From Planctomycetaceae bacterium (GTDB lineage Bacteria > Planctomycetota > Planctomycetia > Planctomycetales > Planctomycetaceae): a DNA stretch of 64,000 nt. The notes under the pieces were generated by a model. The model had not been told where the DNA came from. It did not search any database and saw only the letters and a program-made list of their open reading frames with translations. Position numbers and translations under genes: made by a program. The stretch lies in contig JAHBXV010000016.1 in assembly GCA_019636285.1 (NCBI GenBank), positions 1-64,000 on the forward strand. Direction: 5' to 3'. Shown piece by piece: positions 44,648 through 53,065 of this stretch (position 1 is its first letter; each line of letters opens with the position of its first letter).

Positions 44648-44685
44648 AAGTGGTTTTATCTTTTTTTGATAAAGTGGCTTTATCT
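44648..44685 (+). promoter_or_regulatory. operator-like AT-rich repeat before the ATPase gene
   Basis: Two tandem AAAGTGGYTTTATC units (starting 44648 and 44671) separated by a T-rich spacer, with a perfect inverted repeat GATAAAG-TGG-CTTTATC at 44668-44684. It ends about 13 nt before ATPase ATG 44698. In GC-rich surroundings it is conspicuous; a role in autoregulation is inference. Confidence 0.5.
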
Positions 44686-44697
44686 CGCTGAGGTGGC

Positions 44698-46167
44698 ATG
44701 GCGGACTGGAAGTTCTATGGCCGAAAGGAGCAGCTTGCGGGTCTGGAGCAGATGCTCAACCGCAAACGCTGGTTTTTTGCCAAGGTGACTGGCCGCCGTC
44801 GAATCGGCAAGACAACGCTCATTCAGCAAGCCATGCGGGAAATCGGCAGTCAGCAGCCGGTCTTCTACGTTCAAGTCCCTGACTCGGAGCCAGCCGGTGT
44901 TCTCTCGGCGGTGAACGACGCGCTGGAAACCTTCCAGGTTCCCTCCGATCGATATCCACGCCCGCAGAATCTCCTTCAGCTGGCGAAGTTGCTGGAGGCG
45001 ATGGCGGAAGGTGGTTACATCCTCATTCTTGACGAATTCCAATACTTCAATCGCAAGGGGTACGAGGAATTCTGCTCGCACTTGCAGGCGGGGGTCGATC
45101 GACTGGCTGGCAAGGCCGACCAGGTGCATGGCGGACTGATTGTTCTGGGTTCGATTCACACGGAGATGATGGCCCTGCTCGAAGATCGGACGGCTCAGCT
45201 CTATCACCGAGTCACCGACACCATTGATCTGACACATCTCGACGTCGGCTCGCTTTTGTCGCTTTTGCGAGATCACACCGATCCGACTCCCGAGCGACTG
45301 CTGTTCCTCTGGAACCTGTTTGAAGGGGTGCCGAAATTCTATCGGGACTGCTACGAGCAGGGGGTGCTTGCCGCCGAGCGTCGGGAACTGCTCCGCCGCA
45401 TTTTCTTTGAGAGTTCATCGCCCCTGCGATCGGAAGCCGAGAACTGGTTTCTGCGCGAACTTCGAGGTCGGTATGACGTGGTGTTGAAGTTTGTCGCGCG
45501 CAATCCGGGGCGAATGCACAACGAGCTTGTCCATGCGATTCGCGAGGCGAGCGGGAGCCCAGATACCCAGATTGGCGGCTACCTGAAGGTGCTCATCGAG
45601 CGATTTGGACTGATCGAGCGAAAGCTACCCATCTTCTCCAAGCCAGAAGCCAAGCGCGGCCGGTACTATGTCACGGATAACTTTCTCCGCTCCTGGCTGG
45701 CGGCACTGGCGAATCCGGTCTCCGCGATTGCCTTCCGCCCGCTCGTCGACCTGATTGAAGAAGCCGACCTGCGTCTTGCAGACGCTGAAGGGGGAGCCCT
45801 GGAGAAACTCGCTGGTCAACTCTACGAGGAGCGAAGTCGCAAGGGGGTTGGGGATTTTCCGATTACCCGTCGAGTTCAAGGATTCTGGGACAAGGCCGAG
45901 ACGGAGATTGATCTGGTCGCGGTCAACGAGACCGAGCAATCCATTCGATTTGGTTCCTGTAAACGCTCTCCCAGAAAGCTGCTCTCCGATGTGAACAGCT
46001 TCAAGCAGCACGTTGAACGATTTTTGCAGGCCATGCCGAACTATCAGGAGTGGACGAAGCAGTATGTGGGGATTGCCCCGGTGCTGGATGCCGAGCAACG
46101 AGCCATCCTGGCCAGTCACGACATTATTCCGCAGGATTTGAACGACTTGACCGTTGGGCTGGATTGA
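44698..46167 (+). CDS. AAA-type ATPase with C-terminal DUF234 domain
   Basis: 489 residues. Walker A TGRRRIGKTT (31-40), Walker B ILILDEFQYF (108-117) and sensor-like LIVLGSIHTEMM. A winged-helix region follows (NELVHAIREASGSPDTQIGGYLKVLIERFGLIER), then the C-terminal DUF234 domain with E-IDLVAV and GSCKRS, matching the PD-(D/E)xK nuclease core noted in this family. This is the COG1672 archaeal-type ATPase group, common in archaea and scattered in bacteria; function unknown, sometimes linked to mobile or defence genes. GAGG precedes the start. Direct repeats flank the gene. Confidence 0.88.
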   Translation: MADWKFYGRKEQLAGLEQMLNRKRWFFAKVTGRRRIGKTTLIQQAMREIGSQQPVFYVQVPDSEPAGVLSAVNDALETFQVPSDRYPRPQNLLQLAKLLEAMAEGGYILILDEFQYFNRKGYEEFCSHLQAGVDRLAGKADQVHGGLIVLGSIHTEMMALLEDRTAQLYHRVTDTIDLTHLDVGSLLSLLRDHTDPTPERLLFLWNLFEGVPKFYRDCYEQGVLAAERRELLRRIFFESSSPLRSEAENWFLRELRGRYDVVLKFVARNPGRMHNELVHAIREASGSPDTQIGGYLKVLIERFGLIERKLPIFSKPEAKRGRYYVTDNFLRSWLAALANPVSAIAFRPLVDLIEEADLRLADAEGGALEKLAGQLYEERSRKGVGDFPITRRVQGFWDKAETEIDLVAVNETEQSIRFGSCKRSPRKLLSDVNSFKQHVERFLQAMPNYQEWTKQYVGIAPVLDAEQRAILASHDIIPQDLNDLTVGLD

Positions 46168-46182
46168 GGGTTGATTGTGATG

Positions 46183-46304
46183 GAGAGGGGGCGACGGGGG
46201 GATGGGGTGAGGATTGAAGAGTGGGGTTGGCGTGAGCGATTGTGATCTGGAGACTTCGGTGCCGGACTGGGTGATCGATCATCCTGAGACGCTGGGCGTG
46301 TTTC
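46183..46304 (+). repeat. right copy of the direct repeat flanking the ATPase gene
   Basis: Collinear with 44466-44592; it includes the ribosome site and first ~24 codons of the intact DUF542 gene. Confidence 0.8.
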
Positions 46305-46450
46305 AGGAGTTGGGGATCGACTGTTCCTGCGGCGGTAAGTCGCTGGGGTATGCGTGTCGGGAGCGCGGGCTGGATGGTGAGAGGGTGCTTGCCCGGCTGC
46401 GGGAGTGTGTGAGGGCGGAGGAAGAGGGGCGGTTGAGTCGTGGGGATTAG
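46232..46450 (+). CDS. stand-alone DUF542 (ScdA_N) protein
   Basis: 72 residues from GTG 46232, with TGGGG upstream. The core VPDWVIDHPETLGVFQELGI followed by DCSCGGKSLGYACRERGLD is the ScdA_N/DUF542 motif found at the N-terminus of iron-sulfur repair proteins (ScdA/YtfE/RIC). The CCGG-type cysteines are present as CSCGG. The hemerythrin-like di-iron domain that follows in full-length RIC proteins is absent. Small stand-alone DUF542 proteins exist; role probably redox or NO related. Confidence 0.85.
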   Translation: MSDCDLETSVPDWVIDHPETLGVFQELGIDCSCGGKSLGYACRERGLDGERVLARLRECVRAEEEGRLSRGD

Positions 46451-46493
46451 CCGGTGGCAAACTGCGAGGAATTGGGACCGCAGGTCCGAAAGA

Positions 46494-46525
46494 CCACTGC
46501 TGGGCCGCAGACGGTCCAGCAGTGG
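46494..46525. repeat. CCACTGCTGG hairpin repeat
   Basis: CCACTGCTGG and CCAGCAGTGG around a 12-nt loop, followed by CACGTGG. A weaker relative (GCCACTGC..GCAGTGG) lies at about 50428-50455. Confidence 0.6.
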
Positions 46526-46726
46526 CACGTGGCGATTTGTTCCCCGCATTGAGTCAAAAAGTGACGGCGGACTCACCCGAAAACCGCTTGACGATTGAAC
46601 ACTATCGTCACAATACTGGATTCCGTTCGGTGAAATGCTTGGGCGTCTGTGAACCTAGCCGTCTGAGCGAGACGCTGGTGGCGGCTTGCAGCGTCAATTC
46701 TTCTTCGCATTCCGAGCGCGTAGACG

Positions 46727-47350
46727 ATGCCGCGATTGTACCTACCTGATGTCGGAAAGCTCGACTCGCTGGGAATTCTATTCTCTCTGCTCCCAGGTCT
46801 ATTGACATATGTCGTGCAACGCGCTTTGTCTGGTCGGGAACAGAAGTTAGAGGCTGTTGACGCCATCCTTCACGGGCTCGCCTACACGGTGCTTGTTCAT
46901 GCCGTGTGGGCAGTTCTAACCATGTGGTCCTGGTTTCCGACGCCAGACATCTTTGGTCTCTGTGCCTGTGCAATCGCGTTGGGAGCTATTGTCGCGAAAT
47001 GTAAGAACAGCGGCTGGTTTTATGGCGCTCTTCGCTTTTGTGGGCTCTCGAGGGAATCTTCATGGCCGACGATTTGGGAAACTTCTTTTCGGGAAGCATC
47101 CCGACTCGGAAGCGAGTATGCCGTATTGCATCTGAAGGATCGCCGCCGTGTGATGGGCGCCGTCCGATTCTATTCCCACGATCAAGCCTCGGGACATGTG
47201 ATTCTTGAACGGGCGCAATGGCTCGATTCTGCAGACGGGATTGGCCAGATCGAAGGAATGTTTGTTGTCAGTGGGAGTGATGTTCAGTTCGTTCAGTTTC
47301 TCTTCCCGAAGGTTCAGTTCCTCGCTCAAGAAGAAAGGGCCACAGAATGA
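46727..47350 (+). CDS. DUF6338-like membrane protein
   Basis: 207 residues. Two to three membrane helices in the first 90 residues (LGILFSLLPGLLTYVVQRAL, ILHGLAYTVLVHAVWAVLTM, IFGLCACAIALGAIVA), then a cytoplasmic domain with PTIWETSFREASRLGSEYAVLHLKD, RRRVMGAVRFYSHDQASGHVIL and VSGSDVQFVQFLFPK. The architecture and the WETSF..VRFYS region fit DUF6338, a family without assigned function. Its stop overlaps the start of the next gene (ATGA), so translation is coupled. AT-richer than core genes, suggesting acquisition. Confidence 0.75.
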   Translation: MPRLYLPDVGKLDSLGILFSLLPGLLTYVVQRALSGREQKLEAVDAILHGLAYTVLVHAVWAVLTMWSWFPTPDIFGLCACAIALGAIVAKCKNSGWFYGALRFCGLSRESSWPTIWETSFREASRLGSEYAVLHLKDRRRVMGAVRFYSHDQASGHVILERAQWLDSADGIGQIEGMFVVSGSDVQFVQFLFPKVQFLAQEERATE

Positions 47351-47541
47351 GCGACGACAAGCAGCAAAGGCCGGATCCGCCGCCTCCTCCTCCGATTTGC
47401 CCAACGCCTCCAGACATCGAGTTTCGCGGCGGATGGAACCCTCCAGCCAAGTCACCTCCACCGACACCGCCGGTGGCTCCACCGCCGCCGCCACCAGCCG
47501 AACCACCGGTATTGCCGGCGCCGCCGCAGGCTCCCGAATAG
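47347..47541 (+). CDS. small proline-rich protein, translationally coupled
   Basis: 64 residues. The ATG overlaps the upstream TGA (ATGA). Roughly half of the residues are proline (RPDPPPPPPICPTPPDIEFR and later PPPPPPAEPPVLPAPPQ). No domain. Coupling to the DUF6338-like gene suggests the two products act together; the extended Pro-rich chain could serve as a binding arm. Confidence 0.7.
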   Translation: MSDDKQQRPDPPPPPPICPTPPDIEFRGGWNPPAKSPPPTPPVAPPPPPPAEPPVLPAPPQAPE

Positions 47542-48179
47542 GTTGTTCAAAGTGTCGCTGCGCTTGCCACGGCGGAGCAGAATCCACGCAGAGAAACAAG
47601 GGCAACATTTCTGTTTGGAGCTCAGTGAAACTCGTGATCCATTTCTGTCTTTTGCACGTTTGCTGCTCTTATCCAAGCAGGGTTAGGCCCAAGGAGCGAT
47701 TCTGTTGAAGCGTTTCTTTGATTGGTCGGAAAACCCCGGAAGTAGCCCGCCGACTGTCGTAGTCGACTGGATGACTCAAATGGGGCCAACCACAGCCGCC
47801 CGACGAGCCCCCGTGACAGGTACGGAAATGCGGCACAGCACCTTTTGGTGATGTGGTAACGACGTTACTCATCAGGAGACCGCAGCTTCGGCTGCGCGAC
47901 CCGGCGATAACCTGTCTGTCGCCGGGCCATTTTCTTACGCTGCCAGTGTTTTTTACTTGACGGAGGCCTCCCGAGCCATTGACTCTCTGGTGCTCGGGTC
48001 TTCATGTTCGCACGCTGAGACCGAGTGCATGGAGGCACATTGCCCGATGACGATTCATCCTTTCCAACGGCTCTTCGCTAGACGATCACGGACATCTTCA
48101 GCAAACGGTATTCGCGGAATCCGCATGGCCACGGGTCGGGAAGCAGTCCTCCACCGAATCTGGCGTCGGAGCAGGAAGA
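47542..48179. other. gene-poor region with hairpins
   Basis: 638 nt. Apart from the hairpin pair at 47881-47936, I find no repeat or gene I can support. A frame of 135 codons from 47957 has no family features and overlaps the next gene. Confidence 0.45.
47881..47936 (+). terminator. double hairpin with T-rich tail
   Basis: CGCAGC-TTCG-GCTGCG is followed by CCCGGCGA and TCGCCGGG around an 11-nt loop, then CCATTTTCTT. It fits a terminator for the DUF6338/proline-rich pair, though it is 340 nt downstream. Confidence 0.55.
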
Positions 48180-48929
48180 GTGGGTCATCAACGCAGCCAT
48201 TATATGGATCAACTCACTCGTTCGTCGGCTTCCTTCGTGTTTCGCCTTCTTCGAAAACAAGTAAACGCCCATCACAAGAGAATAACCTTGCAACCACCAA
48301 GGCAGGCTACGGTCGAAATTGCCGAGTTGCTAAAGCGAGGCGAAGGGCCGACTCTAGAATTTAAAAGCACTGTGCCCTCCCCGAGCGAAATCGCAAGACT
48401 CGTCTCTAGCATGTCAAACACAAACGGCGGCACCATTCTCGTCGGTGTTGCCGAGACCCCGATGAAAGTGGTTGGTATAGATTGGGCGAGATTCGAAAAG
48501 GCAGTTAAACTAGCGCAGAAGCAGTTGCACGGATCGCCACAATGGACCTCTCAATGTGTCATTCATGAAGGAATGAATGTTGGGGTTATCCACGTCTCAC
48601 AATCAACTGAACTTGTTGGGTCGGACGCTGGATACTTCGAGCGCAACGGCGATCGGGACACACCGATCGGAGCCGAACAGATTGCACGCAAATTGGGCGT
48701 GTTCGCGGGCTTGCACGAGACGCTCCATGCCATTCCAGAAGCGATTGAAGGAATGACACGATCGAACGAGGATCTCAGGGCTTCAAATGAGAGCCTTACG
48801 CAGAAGACGCATGCACTGACTGCCGCATTGGACCGAGCGAACTCGTGGAAGATGAAGCTGTTTTGGGCAGCCGTTGGTGCCCTTTGTACTTCACTTTCCA
48901 GGTGGTGTCTCGAACTCGTCGCGAGCTAA
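48180..48929 (+). CDS. AlbA_2/Schlafen-domain protein with C-terminal membrane helix
   Basis: 249 residues from GTG 48180, with AGGAAGA directly upstream; ATG 48204 is the alternative. Residues ~50-165 form an AlbA_2 (Schlafen-like) domain: EGPTLEFKST, IARLVSSMSNTNGGTILVGV and VGVIHVSQSTELVGS. A predicted coiled coil (RSNEDLRASNESLTQKTHAL) leads to a hydrophobic C-terminus (LFWAAVGALCTSL). Schlafen-like domains bind or cut nucleic acids and often occur in regulators or defence proteins. Membrane anchoring is unusual. AT-rich codon use. Confidence 0.75.
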   Translation: MGHQRSHYMDQLTRSSASFVFRLLRKQVNAHHKRITLQPPRQATVEIAELLKRGEGPTLEFKSTVPSPSEIARLVSSMSNTNGGTILVGVAETPMKVVGIDWARFEKAVKLAQKQLHGSPQWTSQCVIHEGMNVGVIHVSQSTELVGSDAGYFERNGDRDTPIGAEQIARKLGVFAGLHETLHAIPEAIEGMTRSNEDLRASNESLTQKTHALTAALDRANSWKMKLFWAAVGALCTSLSRWCLELVAS

Positions 48930-49043
48930 GAAGAGTTGGCTATATTGGTCAACAGTTCGTGATCTGTATGACATGGATCCACGAGGCTGGCTGAACTGCC
49001 ATTTGTGTTGGCATGGAACGCGAAGAACCGATTTCAGTGATAC

Positions 49044-49808
49044 CTAGTCGGTCAAAATGGACAATCGTTGGAGCATGCCGTTCGGGACGATCACTGCATC
49101 AGTGCTATCCGCTGGCACCAAAACAATGTCGGCGCTCGATCGGTAAACGAGCAACGCCGCTTCGAAGAATTCGCCATTTGTCAAAATAATCGTAGCCCGG
49201 AGACGATGGGAGTCGGCTTCTTCCAGTCCCGCGAACACCGCATGGATCGCAAAGAAGCAAAGGGACGCTCCAACAACAAGGGCTCGCAATCCTGCCGAGT
49301 GCGACTTTAGACCGCGATAGGCAATAAACCCCCACACCTGAAACAGAAGATACGGAATCGCGACGAGGTCGTTTCTGAAGTACCAAGCGGCCAAGACTCC
49401 GGCGAGCCCCAGCATGCTCCAGATTACCAGAATCCATAGAGCGACGGCCTCGGCTAGTGGAAGACGAATCGTCGATCCATCTGCCTTGGTCATGGACAGA
49501 GGCGAGAATTTGAAATCAGTGTCGGCCTGCGCGGTGCTGGGAGCGGCAGTCGTGCGCGGCTGCGGGATTAGAAACAGCCGCTCACGCGCCCAGAGGTATC
49601 CCATAGCGAACGAAAAGAGGCATAACAACGATCGAGTGTTGATCGCTACGATGTCAAGAAAGTCGACTCGCACGAGAGCCATTGGAACTGAAAATGCAAT
49701 GAGAAACGCCCTGTAGTAGGCGGTTCCAATCAAATACAGAAAAAGCGTGGCTAGTGTCGTCAAGGAGAGCCCGAGCTTGGCGACCGTCTCCAGTTTGTGC
49801 AGCTCCAC
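49044..49808 (-). CDS. hypothetical membrane protein
   Basis: 254 residues. About four to five hydrophobic segments (LSLTTLATLFLYLIGTAYY, LLCLFSFAMGYLW, AVALWILVIWSMLGLAGVLA, LLFQVWGFIAYRGL, ALVVGASLCFFAIHAVFAGL) and a C-terminal soluble domain with TIILTNGEFFEAALLVYRSS. No family recognised. Convergent with the AlbA gene; part of the same AT-richer accessory block. Confidence 0.65.
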   Translation of the reverse strand: MELHKLETVAKLGLSLTTLATLFLYLIGTAYYRAFLIAFSVPMALVRVDFLDIVAINTRSLLCLFSFAMGYLWARERLFLIPQPRTTAAPSTAQADTDFKFSPLSMTKADGSTIRLPLAEAVALWILVIWSMLGLAGVLAAWYFRNDLVAIPYLLFQVWGFIAYRGLKSHSAGLRALVVGASLCFFAIHAVFAGLEEADSHRLRATIILTNGEFFEAALLVYRSSADIVLVPADSTDAVIVPNGMLQRLSILTD

Positions 49809-49972
49809 GAGATGCTCCAGCGGTTTGAGTGATTGCGGCCCTCAAAGGTCCTTTTACGTACAGCAGTTGATCCAAAAAAGTCAATTGAGTGCGATGTGGG
49901 TGCACTGCTGTTCGAACCGCGGAAGGTTGAGTACGGCGGTGAGATATTTTGGCAATACAGTAGGGGTCGAAA

Positions 49973-50389
49973 ATGTCCGATGAGCTTTCAAAAAGTTACG
50001 TCGCCTCTGCGTGGGCGGACAGGTGCGATTCGGCGCGATCCCATGCGGGGCTTATCGCTTCGACCTGCAGGAATAGGCGCATTGCCGAGTTAATCATCGG
50101 AAGCGTGGGTGAGTTGTGCACAAGACCTGTGCCATCGACGTTGACGGAACTCGGCAATCTGCAATTACTGAGTATTCGCTTGAGCGGCAAGATTTCGGCT
50201 CTTGCAAGTGCTGATCATTCAATCTTGAGTCTTCCAGAAGTCGCGGACCAAGTAGTTGCCGAAGCGGAAAGCTTTTCGCGGGAATTCTGCCTTGATAGGG
50301 ATTGCAGTCCACGGGCGACGGGTTTCTCAATGGCGATCTCAAGTATTTGTCACAACGCGATAGTCCGTAGGTCTCGTGGAGGCGGATGA
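49973..50389 (+). CDS. hypothetical protein
   Basis: 138 residues; AGGGG lies 7 nt upstream of ATG 49973. Mostly helical (SLPEVADQVVAEAESFSREF) with no family recognised. It could be a decayed or chance frame; the ribosome site is the main support. Confidence 0.35.
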   Translation: MSDELSKSYVASAWADRCDSARSHAGLIASTCRNRRIAELIIGSVGELCTRPVPSTLTELGNLQLLSIRLSGKISALASADHSILSLPEVADQVVAEAESFSREFCLDRDCSPRATGFSMAISSICHNAIVRRSRGGG

Positions 50390-51055
50390 TCTTCAGGAGT
50401 GGTTCAGAGCTTGCAAAATCCGCCGGGTGCCACTGCTAGCTTGCCTTGCAGTGGGAGCGGTTGACTGGGCGACATCGCCGAAGTGGGATGCGTCTCCGTG
50501 CCGCGGGGCTTGGAAATGCCGAGTGCGCGCGATGAAATCAACCAATCTCGGTTCGGAGGGAATGGCGACTCCCCGTTTCGAGTATCCGACCCAGCGCGGA
50601 AAGGACACTGGCGGAGCCAGTGGCACACGGAGACCAGTTTGCCACCTCTTGTGGCTTCGCCACCCAGGTAGGCCTGGGGCCAACCTGGGCCACCCGGAGC
50701 GAGTTAGTATAGAGTCCGTCGGCCTTTTTGGACTTCATCGATGACATCAACGACGACGAACACTCCGCCGCGGGATGATGAGCTGGTTCGGGCGGCGAAT
50801 GCGGGGGAGTGAAGGGGAGAGGGAGAAGGGGTGACGCGGTGATGGGGTGAGGGAGCGATGGGGTGAGAGGGGAAGGGGAGACGCGGGGAGTGAAGGTGGG
50901 GGCTCACGGAGGCGCTGAGCCACGGAGAGATAGCGGGGGTGGTGTGGTTGTTGGGGTTGCTTTGCGGTCTCGGCGTCGTCTGCGGTGAATGGTTTTTTAC
51001 CGCGGAGGCCGCGGGGGGCGGGGAGAGAGGGCGTCAAGAGACGTGGGCCGGTGGG
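50390..51055. repeat. repeat-rich intergenic region
   Basis: 666 nt without a supported gene. In order: a CCACTGC/GCAGTGG hairpin (~50428), CACTGGC-GGA-GCCAGTG (50606-50622), GTGGC-TTC-GCCAC and the CCCAGGTAGGCCTGG hairpin (50651-50695, copy 4 of that family), then G/A-rich arrays (GGGGTGACGCGGTGATGGGG and similar) at 50805-50895, and CACGGAGGCGCTGAGCCACG at ~50907. Confidence 0.65.
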
Positions 51056-52807
51056 TTAGCGTTTGCTTTGGGTGGTGGACTTGGATTTTTGCGGTTGGTG
51101 GAAGAAGTAGATGACCTGGGCTGGGGAGCGGACGCCGACTTTGGATGACAGGGTTGGCGTACCGGCTTTCAGATCCTGGGTGAAGATTGCCCATTGCCAG
51201 ACTTCCTTGTCAGCCGAGGTGGTTTGCAGAATCTCTTTTTGTGGCGTCCAGCCTTCTTCCTTCAGGGCGTCCAGGAGTTGGGCCGAGACGATGCTTTGGC
51301 CGTTGATCTGATGCATAATGGCCATCGAGACCGAGCAGTCTGCCAGCACTTCCACCGAGCCGCGGCTGAGCCAGCCGCCGACTTGCGAGGAATCGCGGAC
51401 GATGAAAGCCGCGTCTTTCAGGTGGCGGGGGAATTTGAGGATCGCGTACTGGCGATCCCCGATGTAGGGAATTCTCGCGTCCACCGCTCCCAGGGAGTAG
51501 CTGCTGTTCGCGGCGAGGCGGACCGGAGGTTCTTTGGGGGCTTTGCGCTGGCCGATGGGTTCCGGCATGGGCGCCGACGGAGCTGGAGTGCTGGGTTTGC
51601 CGGGTGGTGGCGTGGGTGTGCTGGGGGGCGAGGTTGGGGTGGGCACGGTCGCGGCGACGGGCATTGCATCGAGGGGGACGGCCTGCGGGTATTTCGGCAG
51701 AGGGCCGTGGAGTTTGGCGAGCGTCTGCTGCTGGTCTTCGTTCAGGTCGAGAATGAAGAACTGGAGGTACTCGCCCTGCTGGGCAATGTAGACAGAGCCG
51801 TGGGCGCCGAACGTGGAGAGATTCTCCCAGAATTTGACGGCGAGAGGCTTATGCTTCCAGGTCTGGCGAATGACGAGGCTTTCGGCATCGAAGAGGAAGA
51901 AGTCGTAGTTGGCTCCCTGAGCGATGCCGATTGGCAAGTCGGGATGAAAGGCGACGTTTTGCGGGCCGCCGACATCGAGTCCGCCGAGCATGGTGTTGAA
52001 GTCATCGGTCGGGAAGACAGCCATGCCGAAGCGGGTCTTGGCGTTGGTGGGAGACCACCAGCCGCCGCCGGCCACCATGATGTACTTCGAGCCGTCGGGA
52101 CTGAGATGGAGATATCCGCCGGCGCCGACAGCCGTGTTGGGGTTGGATGCGATCATTTTCAGCTTCGAGCCGCTGATAGAATATTTGGAAACGGTGGCGG
52201 TCTCGGCGACGGTGACGCGCTGGATGTCGACGACGCCGGGGGCGGTGCGCTGAAAGCGGATCACTTCTTCGGAGGGGCGATTGGTGGCGGCGAGGAGGAA
52301 TTGTCCTTTTTTCGGGTCAACCCGGAGATACATGCCTTTGGCGATCGTCGGGCTAACGCGATTCGACTTGGGGTCGAGAGCGAAGATGTTTTCTTCCAGG
52401 TTAGCGGCGAAGACGGAGCCGGATTCCGGATGGCAGGCGAGCGACTGGACGGGTTCGCCTGGCAAACGGTATTCGCGAAGCTTCTTGCCGGTGGCGGCAT
52501 CGAGGGCATGAACGATGGTGCTGCCGTCGACGGAGACGAAGAGCTCGTCGCCCTGGCCGGTGATGCAAGCGGGTTTGAAGGGAACGGAAAGGCGCTGTTT
52601 TTCGGTGGCCGTCATGACATCGAAGACGATCAGCTCGGCTGTCGTCGGGCTGGTCATGATGAGGGTCTTGGTATCGGGCGTGAGATACCAGCCCTTGGTC
52701 TGAGGGACCGTGCAGGTGACGACGCGGGGTGCTTCGGCAGCGAAACCGGCGGCAGACAACAACACGCAGAGGCCCAAACCCGTGGCCAGTGTGCGGAAAC
52801 GTGTCAT
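51056..52807 (-). CDS. secreted YVTN/WD-like beta-propeller protein
   Basis: 583 residues. Signal peptide ends ..AAGFAAEA (about 23 residues). Residues ~25-380 are propeller blades (TLIMTSPTTAELIVFDVMTA, GDELFVSVDGSTIVHALDAATGKKL, ESGSVFAANLEENIFALDP). A proline/threonine linker (PTPTSPPSTPTPPPGKPSTP) leads to a C-terminal domain of ~150 residues (YSLGAVDARIPYIGDRQYAI..) that I do not recognise. Probably periplasmic or cell-surface; no enzymatic motif seen. Confidence 0.85.
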   Translation of the reverse strand: MTRFRTLATGLGLCVLLSAAGFAAEAPRVVTCTVPQTKGWYLTPDTKTLIMTSPTTAELIVFDVMTATEKQRLSVPFKPACITGQGDELFVSVDGSTIVHALDAATGKKLREYRLPGEPVQSLACHPESGSVFAANLEENIFALDPKSNRVSPTIAKGMYLRVDPKKGQFLLAATNRPSEEVIRFQRTAPGVVDIQRVTVAETATVSKYSISGSKLKMIASNPNTAVGAGGYLHLSPDGSKYIMVAGGGWWSPTNAKTRFGMAVFPTDDFNTMLGGLDVGGPQNVAFHPDLPIGIAQGANYDFFLFDAESLVIRQTWKHKPLAVKFWENLSTFGAHGSVYIAQQGEYLQFFILDLNEDQQQTLAKLHGPLPKYPQAVPLDAMPVAATVPTPTSPPSTPTPPPGKPSTPAPSAPMPEPIGQRKAPKEPPVRLAANSSYSLGAVDARIPYIGDRQYAILKFPRHLKDAAFIVRDSSQVGGWLSRGSVEVLADCSVSMAIMHQINGQSIVSAQLLDALKEEGWTPQKEILQTTSADKEVWQWAIFTQDLKAGTPTLSSKVGVRSPAQVIYFFHQPQKSKSTTQSKR

Positions 52808-53065
52808 GACGTCACCTTCAGGCAGAGAGGAAGATTGCCTTGGAGTCCGTCAGTGTGTGGCCGGGCGGCGGTGAGTTCAATTGGCAGTTCTACCTATATT
52901 GAGAGAGGGAGAGGGTGAGACGCGGGGAGTGGGGGTCGGGGAGGCTTCAAATTGATCGTTTGGGGTTGGGGGGATAGGCTTTTGCGGGTGGTGTGAGTGC
53001 GGTCTGGATGGCTGGGATTGGTGTTCGGAAGAGATTCTCCCCCTGTGAGTTTTTGATCGGGCAAT

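Noticed and set aside
47957-48364. 135-codon frame before the AlbA gene
   Set aside because: No family features, poor start, and it overlaps the better supported AlbA_2 gene in another frame.
51194-52918. 574-codon plus-strand frame opposite the beta-propeller gene
   Set aside because: Shadow frame without any domain; the minus-strand gene has a signal peptide and blade repeats.
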